64,000 bases of DNA from Candidatus Adiutrix intracellularis (lineage in GTDB: Bacteria > Desulfobacterota > Desulfarculia > Adiutricales > Adiutricaceae), in the NCBI GenBank assembly GCA_001577715.1, contig LQAA01000003.1, positions 44,787-108,786 of the forward strand, given 5' to 3'. Shown piece after piece: positions 10,701 through 18,814 of this stretch. The notes beneath the pieces were generated by a model. The model was not told the origin of the DNA. It saw only the letters and a program-made list of their open reading frames with translations, and made no database searches. Numbering within the stretch: the stretch's first letter is position 1; every line of letters starts with the position of its first letter. Position numbers and translations under genes: made by a program.

Positions 10701-13506
10701 GGTGTGAAATATTTATTCGCCAAAGGGCTGTTCCAATCGTTTTTAAAGTGGCTGCGGCTTCATAGGGTAGACAGGCCAGGGAAAAAATAATTTGAATGAG
10801 ATAGCGGGGGGAGGTTTTAAAAACAAGGCTTAAATGCTGGGCAAAGGTCATGTCTTCAGATTTTTTCAAGGCGTTTAAAAATGAAGGAACCAGGGATGGA
10901 ATCATGATGAGGCTGATTACGGTTACCGTCCAGAAGCAGGGCGAAAAGGTTAGGCTCCACCCGGCTATTAATAATAAGGTAAAGACGCTAGTTGTCAAGC
11001 TGCGTCGAAGATTATCTAAAATTTTCCATCGGGACAGCCAGGATAAGGTGTTTGGGCTGCGCTTTGAGCCCCAGCCGGGTACTTTTGGGAAAATCCAACC
11101 GGCTATTTGCCAATCCCCGCGAATCCACCGGAGTCTCCTTAAAATATCAGACTGATAGCGGGTAGGACTTTCTTCATATAATTGAACGTCACTAATAAGT
11201 CCGGATCTAGCGTAGCAGCCCTCCAAAAGATCGTGGCTTAGAATTCTGTTGTCTGGGAAACGTTCGTTTAAGGTTCGTTCAAAAGCGTCTAGATTATAGA
11301 TGCCTTTGCCAATAAATGAACCTTCTCCGAACAGATCCTGATAGACATCAGATGTTGTTCTGGTATATGGATCAAGGCAGGTTTCTTCGGTATAGATTTG
11401 GCCATATCGTGAGCGCTCTGTTCCAGACAATCCGGTTGTTACTCGTGGCTGAAGAATACCGTATCCTTTCACAATACGTCGTAAATCAGGGTTATAAATG
11501 GGTTGGTTTAGCGGATGGGCCATGGCCTCCACAAACTTCCGGGCCGTGTCGCGGGCCAGACCGGTGTCGGTATCTAGAGTGATTATATATTTTACAGTTG
11601 CTAAAATTTCCGGGTTGCCGACGACACTAGAAAACAGTTTTTTAGATTTTTTACGTAAAAAATTATTTAAATCAGATAGTTTACCTCTTTTTCGTTCCCG
11701 CCCCATCCAAATCTCCTCCCGCTTATTCCAGATTCGGGGGCGGTGAAATAGAAAAAAAATGTCGCCGAATTGATTTTGATATTTTTTATTTAGTTCCTTA
11801 GTTTTACTTTCAGCTAACCGTAAGATAATCTCGTCTTCTGGTAGTTCTTTAGTCTCGGCATCGCTAAAATCGCTGAGCAGGGCAAAATGGAGCTGTGGAT
11901 CTTGGTTAGCTAGGAAACGAACTTCCAGATCTTTTAAAAGTTTTTCTACCGTTGAAGGATTGGTTAGTATTGTCGGGATCACTACTAAGGTTCGGCAGCT
12001 ATTCGGAAGTCCTTTTGAAAAATCCATTCTGGGGATATGGACCGGGGTTATGAGTAGAGTCACTAGGCCGTTAATAAGGGCAATCACCATGTGCCCGATA
12101 CCCATAATGATGACGGGTACCATAAAAATAAATGTTCCGATGGCAGGCGTATCACTATAGAATTTAAACATCAATATGGCTGAAAACAAGGCGCTTAAAA
12201 TTATAATGGCGCTCCCGTACAGACGCTGGGCGAAATGACGATTAAAGCTGACTAACGCCTTAAACCCAGTTTTTCGAATCCTAGCCTTCATCTCCAACTG
12301 TTCAAGGCCATCATCAATGAGATAGAAACCGACATGGGCGCTTCGGTTAGGAGCGCTATTTTGCGTGGCGGCTTCTTTGGCTAATTCAATAGCTTTTTCG
12401 GCAATATCTTTTTCAGATAAAGAACTATATTTGGCTAGTTTTTCCACCACGTGGCGATAGCGATCCCGGGTGGCAAAGTCCATTTTTTTATAAGTCTGAC
12501 TAGGGTCCTGGGCCAGAATCATTTCTACCTGACTGATCTTTTCGACAAAGTCGAGCCAGTTCATGGTGTCTAGGTTGCGAAGGCTGCCGATGCAGTTGCT
12601 TATGGAAACCTGATTAATTGCTTGCAGATTGTTTTCAGTGTTGATTAATTGATCAATAGTTCGAGATGTTTCCGCGAGCCGCCCTTCAACCCAGGTGAGG
12701 GGTAGGGTCAGAGCCGGTCCCAGCCCGCGAAGGCGGCGCGAAAGTTCAGCCACGAAGGGATTGGTTAGCCCCGGGAGGGAACGAGCCATATCAGCGATGA
12801 TTAGAATAAGCTTTTCCGGATTTTCTCGGGCTATCAGAGTCATCTGGTCGGCCCAATAGCTGGCTTTGATACGTTCTAACCTATTGGAGATCATTTGAAC
12901 GGAGATTAGTCTTAATTTTTCAATTAGGGCCAGACGCAGCATAATAGGTAAAGCCCATAGTTCACCTAAATTAAGATTGGCAATAGACTGATAGGCGGTG
13001 ACAATGTCACTCAGATTTTCGGCGTTCATTCGCCCATCGCCATGAGTAATAGCCGCCAAAGCTATATCGTAGACTCGCGGCAGATTCACTGAAAGAGTAT
13101 TGGCTAAATGAGGTAATCCCCGACTGTAATTTTCAGGCAGGTGCCGCCGGGCTGTCCAGATTTGGGTTTCAATTACATAAAAATTATCTAGTAGCCACTC
13201 TCCAGCGGGGGTTATTATCCGGTTAGCTTCCACATCCTTAGTCAGGAGATCATGTATTTTTAACAATAAGGTTTCGTTCTCAGTCAGTCTGGCCATTAGG
13301 CGACCGCGGGGAAACCAGCCAGTTTTTAATTTGTGCAGACCAGCTAGCATTCGGCCATGTTCAGCCCGCTGATCGGCGCTGAACAATTCTAGTTTTAAGG
13401 GTGGGGGTTCAGTGGTTTTGGGAAGGGAGAGGCCTAGGATTCTAGTTTTAAAGGCATTTAGCCGGGGGATAATTGAAGTAGCAAAACAAGGTTTTCTCCA
13501 GGTCAT
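4765..13506 (-). CDS. ndvB: Cyclic beta-1,2-glucan synthase (NdvB/ChvB type), 2913 residues
   Basis: This giant inner-membrane enzyme polymerises UDP-glucose into beta-1,2-glucan and cyclises it; the product is normally exported to the periplasm. An N-terminal cytoplasmic region precedes membrane segments near 430-490. A family 84 glycosyltransferase domain follows (TLDTDTGLARDTARKF near 645, GEGSFIGKGIYN, then RWIRGDWQ), with more membrane segments near 840-890 and 960-1010. A glycoamylase-like domain has PWGISECGYNAFD near 1450. Two carbohydrate-binding modules each carry RDExSGxFWS (near 1685 and 2190). The C-terminal GH94 phosphorylase-like domain has GSGDWNDGFD near 2594, the general-acid region that controls ring size. 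Length and order match NdvB/ChvB of rhizobia and brucellae. All 8.7 kb is open while both flanks are decayed, which implies selection. A strong promoter lies at 13644-13672. Confidence 0.95.
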   Translation of the reverse strand: MTWRKPCFATSIIPRLNAFKTRILGLSLPKTTEPPPLKLELFSADQRAEHGRMLAGLHKLKTGWFPRGRLMARLTENETLLLKIHDLLTKDVEANRIITPAGEWLLDNFYVIETQIWTARRHLPENYSRGLPHLANTLSVNLPRVYDIALAAITHGDGRMNAENLSDIVTAYQSIANLNLGELWALPIMLRLALIEKLRLISVQMISNRLERIKASYWADQMTLIARENPEKLILIIADMARSLPGLTNPFVAELSRRLRGLGPALTLPLTWVEGRLAETSRTIDQLINTENNLQAINQVSISNCIGSLRNLDTMNWLDFVEKISQVEMILAQDPSQTYKKMDFATRDRYRHVVEKLAKYSSLSEKDIAEKAIELAKEAATQNSAPNRSAHVGFYLIDDGLEQLEMKARIRKTGFKALVSFNRHFAQRLYGSAIIILSALFSAILMFKFYSDTPAIGTFIFMVPVIIMGIGHMVIALINGLVTLLITPVHIPRMDFSKGLPNSCRTLVVIPTILTNPSTVEKLLKDLEVRFLANQDPQLHFALLSDFSDAETKELPEDEIILRLAESKTKELNKKYQNQFGDIFFLFHRPRIWNKREEIWMGRERKRGKLSDLNNFLRKKSKKLFSSVVGNPEILATVKYIITLDTDTGLARDTARKFVEAMAHPLNQPIYNPDLRRIVKGYGILQPRVTTGLSGTERSRYGQIYTEETCLDPYTRTTSDVYQDLFGEGSFIGKGIYNLDAFERTLNERFPDNRILSHDLLEGCYARSGLISDVQLYEESPTRYQSDILRRLRWIRGDWQIAGWIFPKVPGWGSKRSPNTLSWLSRWKILDNLRRSLTTSVFTLLLIAGWSLTFSPCFWTVTVISLIMIPSLVPSFLNALKKSEDMTFAQHLSLVFKTSPRYLIQIIFSLACLPYEAAATLKTIGTALWRINISHHHALQWQPSAEVDRQSQTNLSGFGRRMAFAPLTALAIAALLTNRASEVWLAAGPILCLWLASPLIAWWISKPLIRHKKPLSDKQTIFLRQLAHKTWSFFTTFVGPDDHWLPPDNYQEHPVAKVAHRTSPTNIGLSLLANLAAYDFGAITLNSLCNRTASTFQTLNTLKRYRGHFFNWYDTISLEPLPPLYISTVDSGNLAGHLLVLRAGLLEIGGQKILTARVYDGLNDLLGLIQEATKIEAGKNESILLARMKNLLTSVTLNKPTSLIEVRRILETLTALSRDLIIALELGAPNLTNESLAWTATFRQQNLEILEELDSLTPWIGAYSNSTLLNCFPELDQIMTLQELATLPDKIGPEIENRRQTAIATTEIFDIKTLKDLILTGGRTAETKLASLEKLAVQCDRFSRMEFDFLYNENRHLLTIGYNVETHRPDSGYYDLLASEARLTSFIGIAQGTLSQDNWFALGRILTGFSNKAALLSWSGSMFEYLMPLLVMPTYENTLLDETNQVIVARQIEYGHSRSVPWGISECGYNAFDASLAYQYGPFGVPGLGLKRGLATDLVIAPYASFLALMVAPQEATVNLLRMETEGFMGRYGFYEAVDYTPARVPQGHSFDIVRSFMVHHQGMSLLALAYHLLNHPMQRRFTNDPALQSTLLLLQEKIPVAAAVYTHISTNPEFKVKTLETPLRIIRNPNLSPPEVQLLAGSNYQVMITSAGGGYSRWRNLAVTRWREDSTRDHWGQFCYLRDEASGEFWSTAYQPTLKPSKKYEAIFSEGRVEFNTQNHNYETRLEIVVSPEDDLELRRLHITNRARTSRTLEVTSYGEIVLAPPLEDASHPAFSNLFIETEALLGGRAILATRRPRSDQETTPWMLHMMTVHGTGTVEFSYETDRLKFIGRTGNLSNPAVMKEKSGPLEGGIGSVLDPVMAIRSRITLGIEQSIIVDLVTGVAETREAAVTLSEKYCDRHIADRVFKLAWTHGQVLLRHLSASEADAHLFNRLAGSVLYAHETLRAPENILIKNHRGQSGLWGYAISGDLPIVLLIIGDQININLAHQMLRAHEYWRRKGLIVDLVIINEDQSGYRQILHDQIMNLIAAGSNANLIDRPGGVFLRAGDRIAEEDRILIQAVARVIINDDRGDLADQSEGLCLKRTLPPPLVTIRPPFSEPPLEVPQPRLDLSFFNSLGGFTPDGREYVITTAPGQITPAPWVNILANPTFGSIVSESGSSSTFSENAHEFRLTPWDNDPVSDSSGEAFYLRDEESGQFWSPLPWPCRGTNAYVTRHGFGYSIFEHTEAGLYSETQIYVALDAAVKIICLKVRNVSGRTRRFSATGYIEWVLGDFRFKSGPQVVTEIDLETGAILVSNSYNSDFPGRTGFFDVEGSERSVTCDRLEFLGPNGCLTAPAAMLRTKLSGRAGAALDQCAAAQTIFKLTDGEEREVVFKLGMGSDRNEALDLIHRFRKSNSTKEALDKVWQHWNHTLGAVNVETPDPSFNLMANGWLLYQTLACRLWARGATYQSGGAFGFRDQLQDVAALIHTRPSLAREHLLLCAAHQFTEGDVQHWWHPPLNRGVRTKCSDDYLWLPLILCRYVEATSDTEILNEPVHFLVGRRLKADENSYYDLPDEGEEANLYEHCLRAIRYGLKFGVHGLPLIGSGDWNDGFDQVGKDGFGESVWLGFILYEVLTKFTSLAHLRQDQIFYDECRSEAAKLRLNLATHGWDGSWYRRAYFDDGSALGSAVNSECRIDSIAQSWSVLSGAGESEHTTQAMEALSQYLVDRDQALVKLLTPPFNVSEPTPGYIKGYLPGVRENGGQYTHAAIWAGMAFASLGSSHRAWEIFNLINPINHTTTIESLQVYKVEPYVMAADVYATSPHAGRGGWTWYTGSAAWMYRFMMESLLGITLKNGYLSLKPLFPAHWKEFKVHYRFRETVYHITVRPADLAANISKLTLDGRELENLLIPLIDDHLEHWVTVEAPYSE

Positions 13507-13614
13507 AAAGTTCCTTTATAGGTGTTAAAGGAAACAGTAGGCCAAGGGTACCGTAAAATTTCCCTATAGGGTAGAAAAGAGGTAGGAAGAACAAAACAAC
13601 AGTAACCTAAATCT

Positions 13615-13642
13615 AAATTAGAATTAGATCTAATTTTAATTT
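13615..13642. promoter_or_regulatory. 28-bp palindrome at the expected transcription start of the glucan synthase gene
   Basis: The centre AATTAGATCTAATT is a perfect palindrome. It extends to AAATTAGAATTAGA on the left and TCTAATTTTAATTT on the right with one mismatched pair. It lies immediately downstream of the -10 box for the minus-strand gene, so it would overlap the start of the transcript. It is either an operator for a dimeric repressor or a short 5' hairpin. Confidence 0.45.
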
Positions 13643-13643
13643 A

Positions 13644-13672
13644 ATAATACTACTTTATCTGGTTAAAGTCAA
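13644..13672 (-). promoter_or_regulatory. Sigma-70-type promoter for ndvB
   Basis: On the minus strand, TTGACT (13672-13667) and TATTAT (13649-13644) are separated by exactly 17 bases. Expected +1 is near 13637, about 130 bases before the ATG at 13506. It faces the intact gene and has no decayed gene in front of it. Confidence 0.6.
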
Positions 13673-13719
13673 ACGCTAGGTTTTTGTTCTTGGGGCACAT
13701 AAAAAATGAGCACTCCAAA

Positions 13720-13870
13720 TAAAGGCAGGGTGACGGTATTTTACAACAATCGTTACTTAATTAAGTTATTTTCCGCAAATTATATTAAGTACTTTTTTGA
13801 TTAGGGGGTATACTATTTTTAGTCTATAGCTAATTAGGGAGTATTTATTAAGGATAGTTGCGGGTTCTCC
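13720..13870. repeat. Dispersed intergenic repeat, partner at about 54675-54830
   Basis: The string GTGACGGTATTTTACAACA and the next 120 bases (a Ser/Leu-poor AT-rich run ending in a GGATAGT- or GTTACC-type motif) recur with substitutions at 54675-54830. Neither copy codes for protein. It may be the leader of a lost gene family or a non-autonomous element. Confidence 0.4.
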
Positions 13871-13969
13871 GATAAACGGATAAAGGAATGATAATATAGT
13901 AAATCAGGCTAAAAGAATAAAGACACATCTAAATTTATTAGATTTTAGCCACGCTTATTTGGGTTGTTT

Positions 13970-15110
13970 TTTTATGTCCTTAACCGTGCTGGTGCTGCTC
14001 AATTTTGTGGTTGAATCCAAGGTTGAGGTTGAAACCTTAGTAGCTGAAGATTATCCATTCAACGATGTGAAGATCGTTTAAAAAACGTTTTCGTCGGCCA
14101 TTACCGGTAAAACTATAACTTATAAGGTCACTGCTGGTCTCACGCTAATTTTTAATGGGATTGGTTAAAAAACTGACGATATATGTTATGTTGTCTATTA
14201 GGTTAAAATTAAAGATAAAAAATTTGGTAATCCATAATTTTAGTTTTCAACGACGGGCCAGGTGCTTACTCCGTGTATCTCTATTCCGGAGCTTTTGGCT
14301 CTAAAATTATTTCGTCTACCGGCCAAGAAGGGATGGATGACATTCCTGCCCTTCCTTATAAACTGGTGGATAATATTGACAGTTCCTTTGAACTAACCGA
14401 CGTAATATTTATTAATCTTATAGACCCCAGTTTTAGTTAGTCTTTTTTAATGGCAATGAAGATAAAGGTAAGGAAAAGAAAAAGTTAAAGGTTATTTTGT
14501 CCTAGGGTCTAAAGGACGATGCTGGGTTCTGAAGTGTGGATAGTATATTAATTTTCTGGCTGATTTTATACGAGTTTGGCACGGAACCAATAAATGCTAT
14601 AGCTTGCCGGTGGTTATCTCGGGGGAAATCTACGATGGTTTTCGGACGGTTAATTTGCTCAGGTATTTAAAGACTTTGGGCATAGTTCCGCGTGAAATAA
14701 TTAATGTTAAAATATTTCTAATTTACACTGTTGTAGCCCAGATCTATCGATGGTTCTCCCCGGATCTCTAGGCTCTATTCCTGACGGATTTAAAACTAAA
14801 AGTTTAAACTTAAGCCGAAACCGACTATTTTGTTGTTTTGGTTAAAGGCAATTAGATCAACTCTAAAGAAATAGATCGCGTGGTTACCGACTTTTTTAAT
14901 TTTACCAGTTGGTCGGTTAAGTTAATTAAGGACCTTTAATTTTATCTATGAGTACTCGATTTCATTGAACTATTTCTATATGGGTAGGATTCTGGTATCT
15001 CTTTTTATGATAGTTGTTTTACTTCTCTCAGATCCTATAACGACTTGGATGCAGCGCGGAAATTGCGCATTGACCTTAAAAAGTGACCACGGGGAATTCT
15101 GATTAAATTA
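13970..15110 (+). pseudogene. Peptidase S10 (serine carboxypeptidase-like) pseudogene
   Basis: Conceptual translation, switching frames, gives segments that align in order with family S10 serine carboxypeptidases. These are a pre-domain (AITGKTITYKVTAG near 14098), YLYSGAFGSKIISSTG near 14277, PYKLVDNIDSSFELTDVIF near 14354, then a stretch resembling the catalytic GESYG block (GEIYDGFRTVNLLRYLKT near 14620). A C-terminal segment (TDYFVVLVKGN near 14820) follows. There are many stops and several frameshifts. The family cleaves C-terminal residues of peptides, usually outside the cytoplasm. The nucleophile serine is no longer in a recognisable GxSYG, and the gene is dead. I rely on memory of the family pattern, not an alignment. 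Confidence 0.6.
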
Positions 15111-16015
15111 TGATATTCCTTTTCTAATCAGTCGCTCTTGGAAAAAGAAGAAGAACTATTGTAATTTTTAGTTTATCAAGGTATTCAGCTTAAAGATTAA
15201 GTTGAATGATTTGCAATTTAAGCAGGATGTTTACAAAGTAAAGCTACTAAAGTAGGCTACAAAACATCTGCGAAATTAATAAAGAGTATATTTGTCGAGC
15301 TAGAGCAAGAATTAAAGAATTAAGACCATCAAATAAGGGGATGGTTTTAACTTTAGAAGTAATAAAGTTGTTGGATGGTTAACTTTTTAAGAAAGGTGAA
15401 TGATTAAGCGAAAATAACCGAAGAAAGGATCCAGTTTTGTATGGATATTCTCGCGGCTGAGGTTATGGAGCAATCTGCTCAAAAAAACCTGATGGTGACG
15501 GGAGGCCGATGCTTTTTATGATGATTAAGACTTATAATTTTGTTGGTGGATTCCGGTTCTTTTCTTTACTTGGGAAGCAGGGAATATGTGATTAATTATG
15601 TTAAAGTGGAGTTTTATAGCCGATGGAAGAGAAGGATGGAAATCTAAGGACAGGGGGATAGAGATGGTATTAAATCCCGTTATCTATATACAGATTGAAA
15701 AGGTGAACCTATATATAAAACACAACTACATTATGATTCAGTAATTTTTATTTATAGATGAAAAATATAGAATTATTAACTTCATTAGTGAGAGATATGA
15801 ATTCTTTCATTTAGTGGGTAACCAGGGCATCCTTAATAAAGTATAGGAATATGTTAAGGGGTAGGAATATAGTTATGAAAAATATGATATTGAAAAAAGT
15901 GGCAAAAAATTAATTTTAAATTTAAGATATAATTGCTACAGATAGAGACGGTTAAGAGCTTTAGGTTTGTATTTAAGGTTAAGCAAAAGTACGCTTTTAT
16001 TAAATAATTAAGCTT
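15110..16015 (+). pseudogene. Unidentified decayed coding region
   Basis: Between the S10 relic and the IS200 relic, plus-strand fragments such as ARARIKELRPSNKGM and KDPVLYGYSRG (15370-15470) look like former protein sequence rather than random DNA. Every frame is interrupted every few dozen codons. It could be the C-terminal part of a gene that followed the S10 peptidase. I do not recognise the family. From about 15700 the sequence is plain AT-rich DNA. Confidence 0.35.
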
Positions 16016-16019
16016 AAAA

Positions 16020-16722
16020 ACTACCAGCTATGCTGGTGGTGGGTATTTTTTGCTTTAGTTTTAAGCCAAAGACGTCTCCGATTGTTAAAGTAATGCAGAT
16101 TTACTAATCGCATTAAGAAATCATAAGGAGGCTGTCCAAATGGATAAGAATAGCTTAATACATACAAGATGTGAATGTAAGTAATACATAGTATTTGTGC
16201 TGGAGTACCGTAGTTAAGTGAATTATGGGAAGTTCAAATCCGATGTAGGTAAAATATTGCGTGAACTGTGTAAAAGGAAAGGCTAGAAATAACAGAAGTT
16301 GAGTGATGTCCTGATCATATCCATATGCTTGTGAGGGTATTGTTTAGAGCACAATATATTAAGTGTAATAGGTTATCTGAAGGGTAAAGCTTATTAATGA
16401 CATTTGGTAGATATATTGATTTAAAATATTAAGTATACCAACAGACGCTTTTGATGTTGTGGTATTATATGGATACGCTAGGTAAGAATATGAAAAGAAT
16501 ATTGGAGTGCATAAGGAATCAATTACGGGAAGAGCTGATGATTAAGTAACTGATATTGAATAAATATATTAATTTGTTTACAGGTAAATCGGTAAATAAA
16601 TGTAAAAAGGAATAGTTCCTTTAGAGGTAAGCTTGTAGATATAGTATATTTGGTACTCTATTCAGTGCACCTTAGGTGCTGTCGTATCAGCCCTTTATAG
16701 AGGTGAGTAGACTACTCGCCGA
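16020..16722 (+). mobile_element. tnpA: Decayed IS200/IS605-family element (Y1 transposase TnpA)
   Basis: After AGGAGGCTGTCCAA, an ATG at 16141 opens a degraded TnpA. MDKNSLIHTRCECKYHIVF matches the N-terminus after one stop and one shift, and CPDHIHMLV is the HxH metal-binding block near 16310. A C-terminal INLFTGKSV-like end is near 16570. Hairpins flank it as expected for this family: ACCAGCTATGCTGGT at about 16022-16036 and GGTGAGTAGACTACTCGCC at 16702-16720. Copies with the same right-end hairpin lie reversed at 19.0 and 47.1 kb. Frameshifts and stops make it inactive. Confidence 0.75.
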
Positions 16723-16752
16723 GCGGATAGTTTTAATTGTTTGACCCCATTC

Positions 16753-18279
16753 TTACCAGCCTGCAACACCTAGAGCTTCAATAGTTTCAGGGGCTAGGGC
16801 GGTATAGTGGGGACCATAGTTCTGGAGTTCAGTTAAGAAACGAGCCCGATTTTGGTCTGATTCAAAGGAGATAACGGCTAGAGCTCGGCCAATTTGTTCG
16901 CCGGTGTGGACATAGTTAAAGTAGGATATATTAGCCAGAGGAGCGATACGATCCATAAATTCGGTGAGAGCTCCAGCGCGTTCGGGAAAATGAAAAATAG
17001 CGGCGAAGGGGCGCCGGAAAAGAGCGGGCTGGAAGGGGGCTACTCGAAAGTTAAGATCGGCCCGGTTGGAGACGTCGCAGAAACTGTAGCCGGTGGTCGT
17101 CAGAGCTCCTTCCAGCTGGGTTACTAAGTTTTCGGGGCCGTCGAAGCCGATGATGGGGTAGTTGTTCCGGCTGTCATTTTGGCCGGTTAGAAGGTAGGTA
17201 ATATTCAAATCCAGGCTGGCTACTGTTTTAAGTAAAGCTAGCATCGAACCTGGTTTTTCTTCTAGCTTAATCTGGTAAAATAGCTTGGAGCGTTGGTCGG
17301 CGGCGGAGCGGCGGGATATCTGGGCTAATTGTCGGAAGTCTAGGTTAGCTCCGGTAATGATGAGGCCAACTTTTAACCCCTGAATCTGGTTAGCTATTTT
17401 TTGGGCCGCGGCCAAGCCTAGAGCTCCGGAGGGTTCGGGTAGGGCCCGGGTTAGTTGCCAGAGTTTTTCAATGGCTGAAGAAACCTGACCCACGGTGACG
17501 GTGATAAGATCGTCGAGCCGATTGCGCAGTATTTCGAAGGTCAAATTTCCGGCCCGTTTGACCGCCGTACCATCGCAGAAGACGTCCACATAATTCAGAG
17601 TTACGGGTTCACCTGCGACGAAAGCTGCCTTCATAGAGGCTTGGTTCTCTTCTTCCACCCCTATTATTTTGACTGAGGAATCGTAAGCTTTGATGGCTGT
17701 AGTCACTCCGGCAGCCAGGCCGCCACCGCCGATTTGAACAAAAATTAAGTCGGGTCGGTGGGGGCCGACCATGAGTTCATCACCTACTGTCCCTTGCCCG
17801 GCTATAATCAGCGGGTCATCGAAGGGTGGAACGTAAAGCCCTCCCTGTTTGCGGCAAAAGTCTAGGGCTGCGGCCGCGGCCTCATCGAAGTTATCGCCTA
17901 CCTGGCGAATTGTGACCCAATCCCCCCCTAGAGTAGCCACTGCCTGAACTTTGAGGCGCGGAGCGGAGCGGGGCATAAATAGATGGGCAGCTATTTTAAG
18001 GTGAGCTGCAGCCAGAGCTACGCCCTGAGCGTGATTACCAGCCGAGGCCGCTGTTACCTGGGCAACTCGGCTCTCTTCTTCTCGGGCCTTCATAAAATTG
18101 AAGGCCCCTCTCCATTTATAAGAATGGATGGGCGACAGGTCTTCTCGCTTCAAAAGTAGTTGCCAGCCGTCCATTTTATATTTTTCTAGAGGGGTGGGCC
18201 CGGTTACTTGATAGATTCTAGTTCTAGCTTTCATAATCTGGTTGAACAATTCCTGTTCGCTTAAGCTGCTAGCCTGCAT
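16753..18279 (-). CDS. ilvA: Threonine ammonia-lyase (biosynthetic threonine deaminase), 508 residues
   Basis: This PLP enzyme makes 2-oxobutanoate from threonine, the first committed step to isoleucine. The catalytic lysine is K55 in SYKWRGAF, and the PLP-phosphate glycine loop is GGGGLAAG near residue 190. The C-terminal third holds two ACT-like regulatory modules (KLEEKPGSMLALLKTVASL and FHFPERAGALTEFMDRIAP), as in the allosteric, isoleucine-inhibited form. I start at the ATG at 18279, which has AGGTGGGG about 8 bases upstream and gives the usual length near 510. An upstream TTG extension to 18357 adds 26 residues without family resemblance. A small ORF with its own strong ribosome site overlaps this start. 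No other ilv gene is nearby, and both flanks are decayed. Confidence 0.93.
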   Translation of the reverse strand: MQASSLSEQELFNQIMKARTRIYQVTGPTPLEKYKMDGWQLLLKREDLSPIHSYKWRGAFNFMKAREEESRVAQVTAASAGNHAQGVALAAAHLKIAAHLFMPRSAPRLKVQAVATLGGDWVTIRQVGDNFDEAAAAALDFCRKQGGLYVPPFDDPLIIAGQGTVGDELMVGPHRPDLIFVQIGGGGLAAGVTTAIKAYDSSVKIIGVEEENQASMKAAFVAGEPVTLNYVDVFCDGTAVKRAGNLTFEILRNRLDDLITVTVGQVSSAIEKLWQLTRALPEPSGALGLAAAQKIANQIQGLKVGLIITGANLDFRQLAQISRRSAADQRSKLFYQIKLEEKPGSMLALLKTVASLDLNITYLLTGQNDSRNNYPIIGFDGPENLVTQLEGALTTTGYSFCDVSNRADLNFRVAPFQPALFRRPFAAIFHFPERAGALTEFMDRIAPLANISYFNYVHTGEQIGRALAVISFESDQNRARFLTELQNYGPHYTALAPETIEALGVAGW

Positions 18280-18337
18280 TTTTGTTGCCCCACCTGAAAA
18301 TATTAAACGCCTCGAAGACTCGTGGCCAGTTTCGCAT
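18269..18337 (-). CDS. Possible 22-residue leader peptide overlapping the ilvA start
   Basis: An ATG at 18337 follows GGGAGGTGATTTT, a better ribosome site than the one in front of ilvA. Its frame ends at TAG (18271-18269), ten bases inside ilvA in another frame. Translation of it could couple to, or compete with, ilvA initiation. The peptide (starts MRNWPRVFEAF) has no isoleucine or threonine run typical of attenuators. It could be chance, or the remains of an upstream gene start. Confidence 0.3.
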   Translation of the reverse strand: MRNWPRVFEAFNIFRWGNKNAG

Positions 18338-18519
18338 AAAATCACCTCCCTTCGCAAGCAAAAAACGGTTACTGTTGGCTTCGATCGGCGAAACTTTAAA
18401 GAAATTAAAAAAGCGGGGGGAATAAAAAGTGATTTATTTTTTTTCCAGAGTCGCTAATTTTTCTCGTATGAATTCGGAATAAAAAAAAGGGTGATTAGAT
18501 TGCCTTACCGGTGGAGGGT

Positions 18520-18800
18520 ACTCTTGTGACTAATATTAATGTATGGGACAAGGTGAATCTAAGTGTAGAGTAAGTTTCTCAACTGATCGGGGTAAAGAAA
18601 ACGACCCTGAGGTGCTTAGAAAAAGAATTTCCCGACTATCTGGAAACGGAGTGTACCAAAATTTAGAGAAGGTAGTCCTCTTTAGATGAAGTGGAGAAAA
18701 TATCCGTTTTAAAGCAGCTGATTGAAGAAGAAAATATTGTTCGTCTGGGGATCGCCTTAAATTGGGCCCGAGACTCTCGGTAGTCTCGGCTGAAGGGACC
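18520..18800 (+). pseudogene. MerR-type HTH regulator pseudogene (truncated)
   Basis: Plus-strand reading gives VSQLIGVKKTTLRCLEKEFP, the winged-helix recognition pattern of MerR-type regulators (normally TLRYWEKEFP). SSLDEVEKISVLKQLIEEEN, the second half of the DNA-binding domain, follows near 18690-18740. A stop lies early (GTAGAGTAAG near 18570) and another near 18665. The gene loses any similarity after about 18790, where G-rich DNA begins. Confidence 0.6.
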
Positions 18801-18814
18801 TCCTCGGAGAACCA

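Noticed and set aside
10472..12160. Several plus-strand open frames within the glucan synthase gene
   Set aside because: They are antisense shadows of a conserved gene; codon pattern follows the minus strand.
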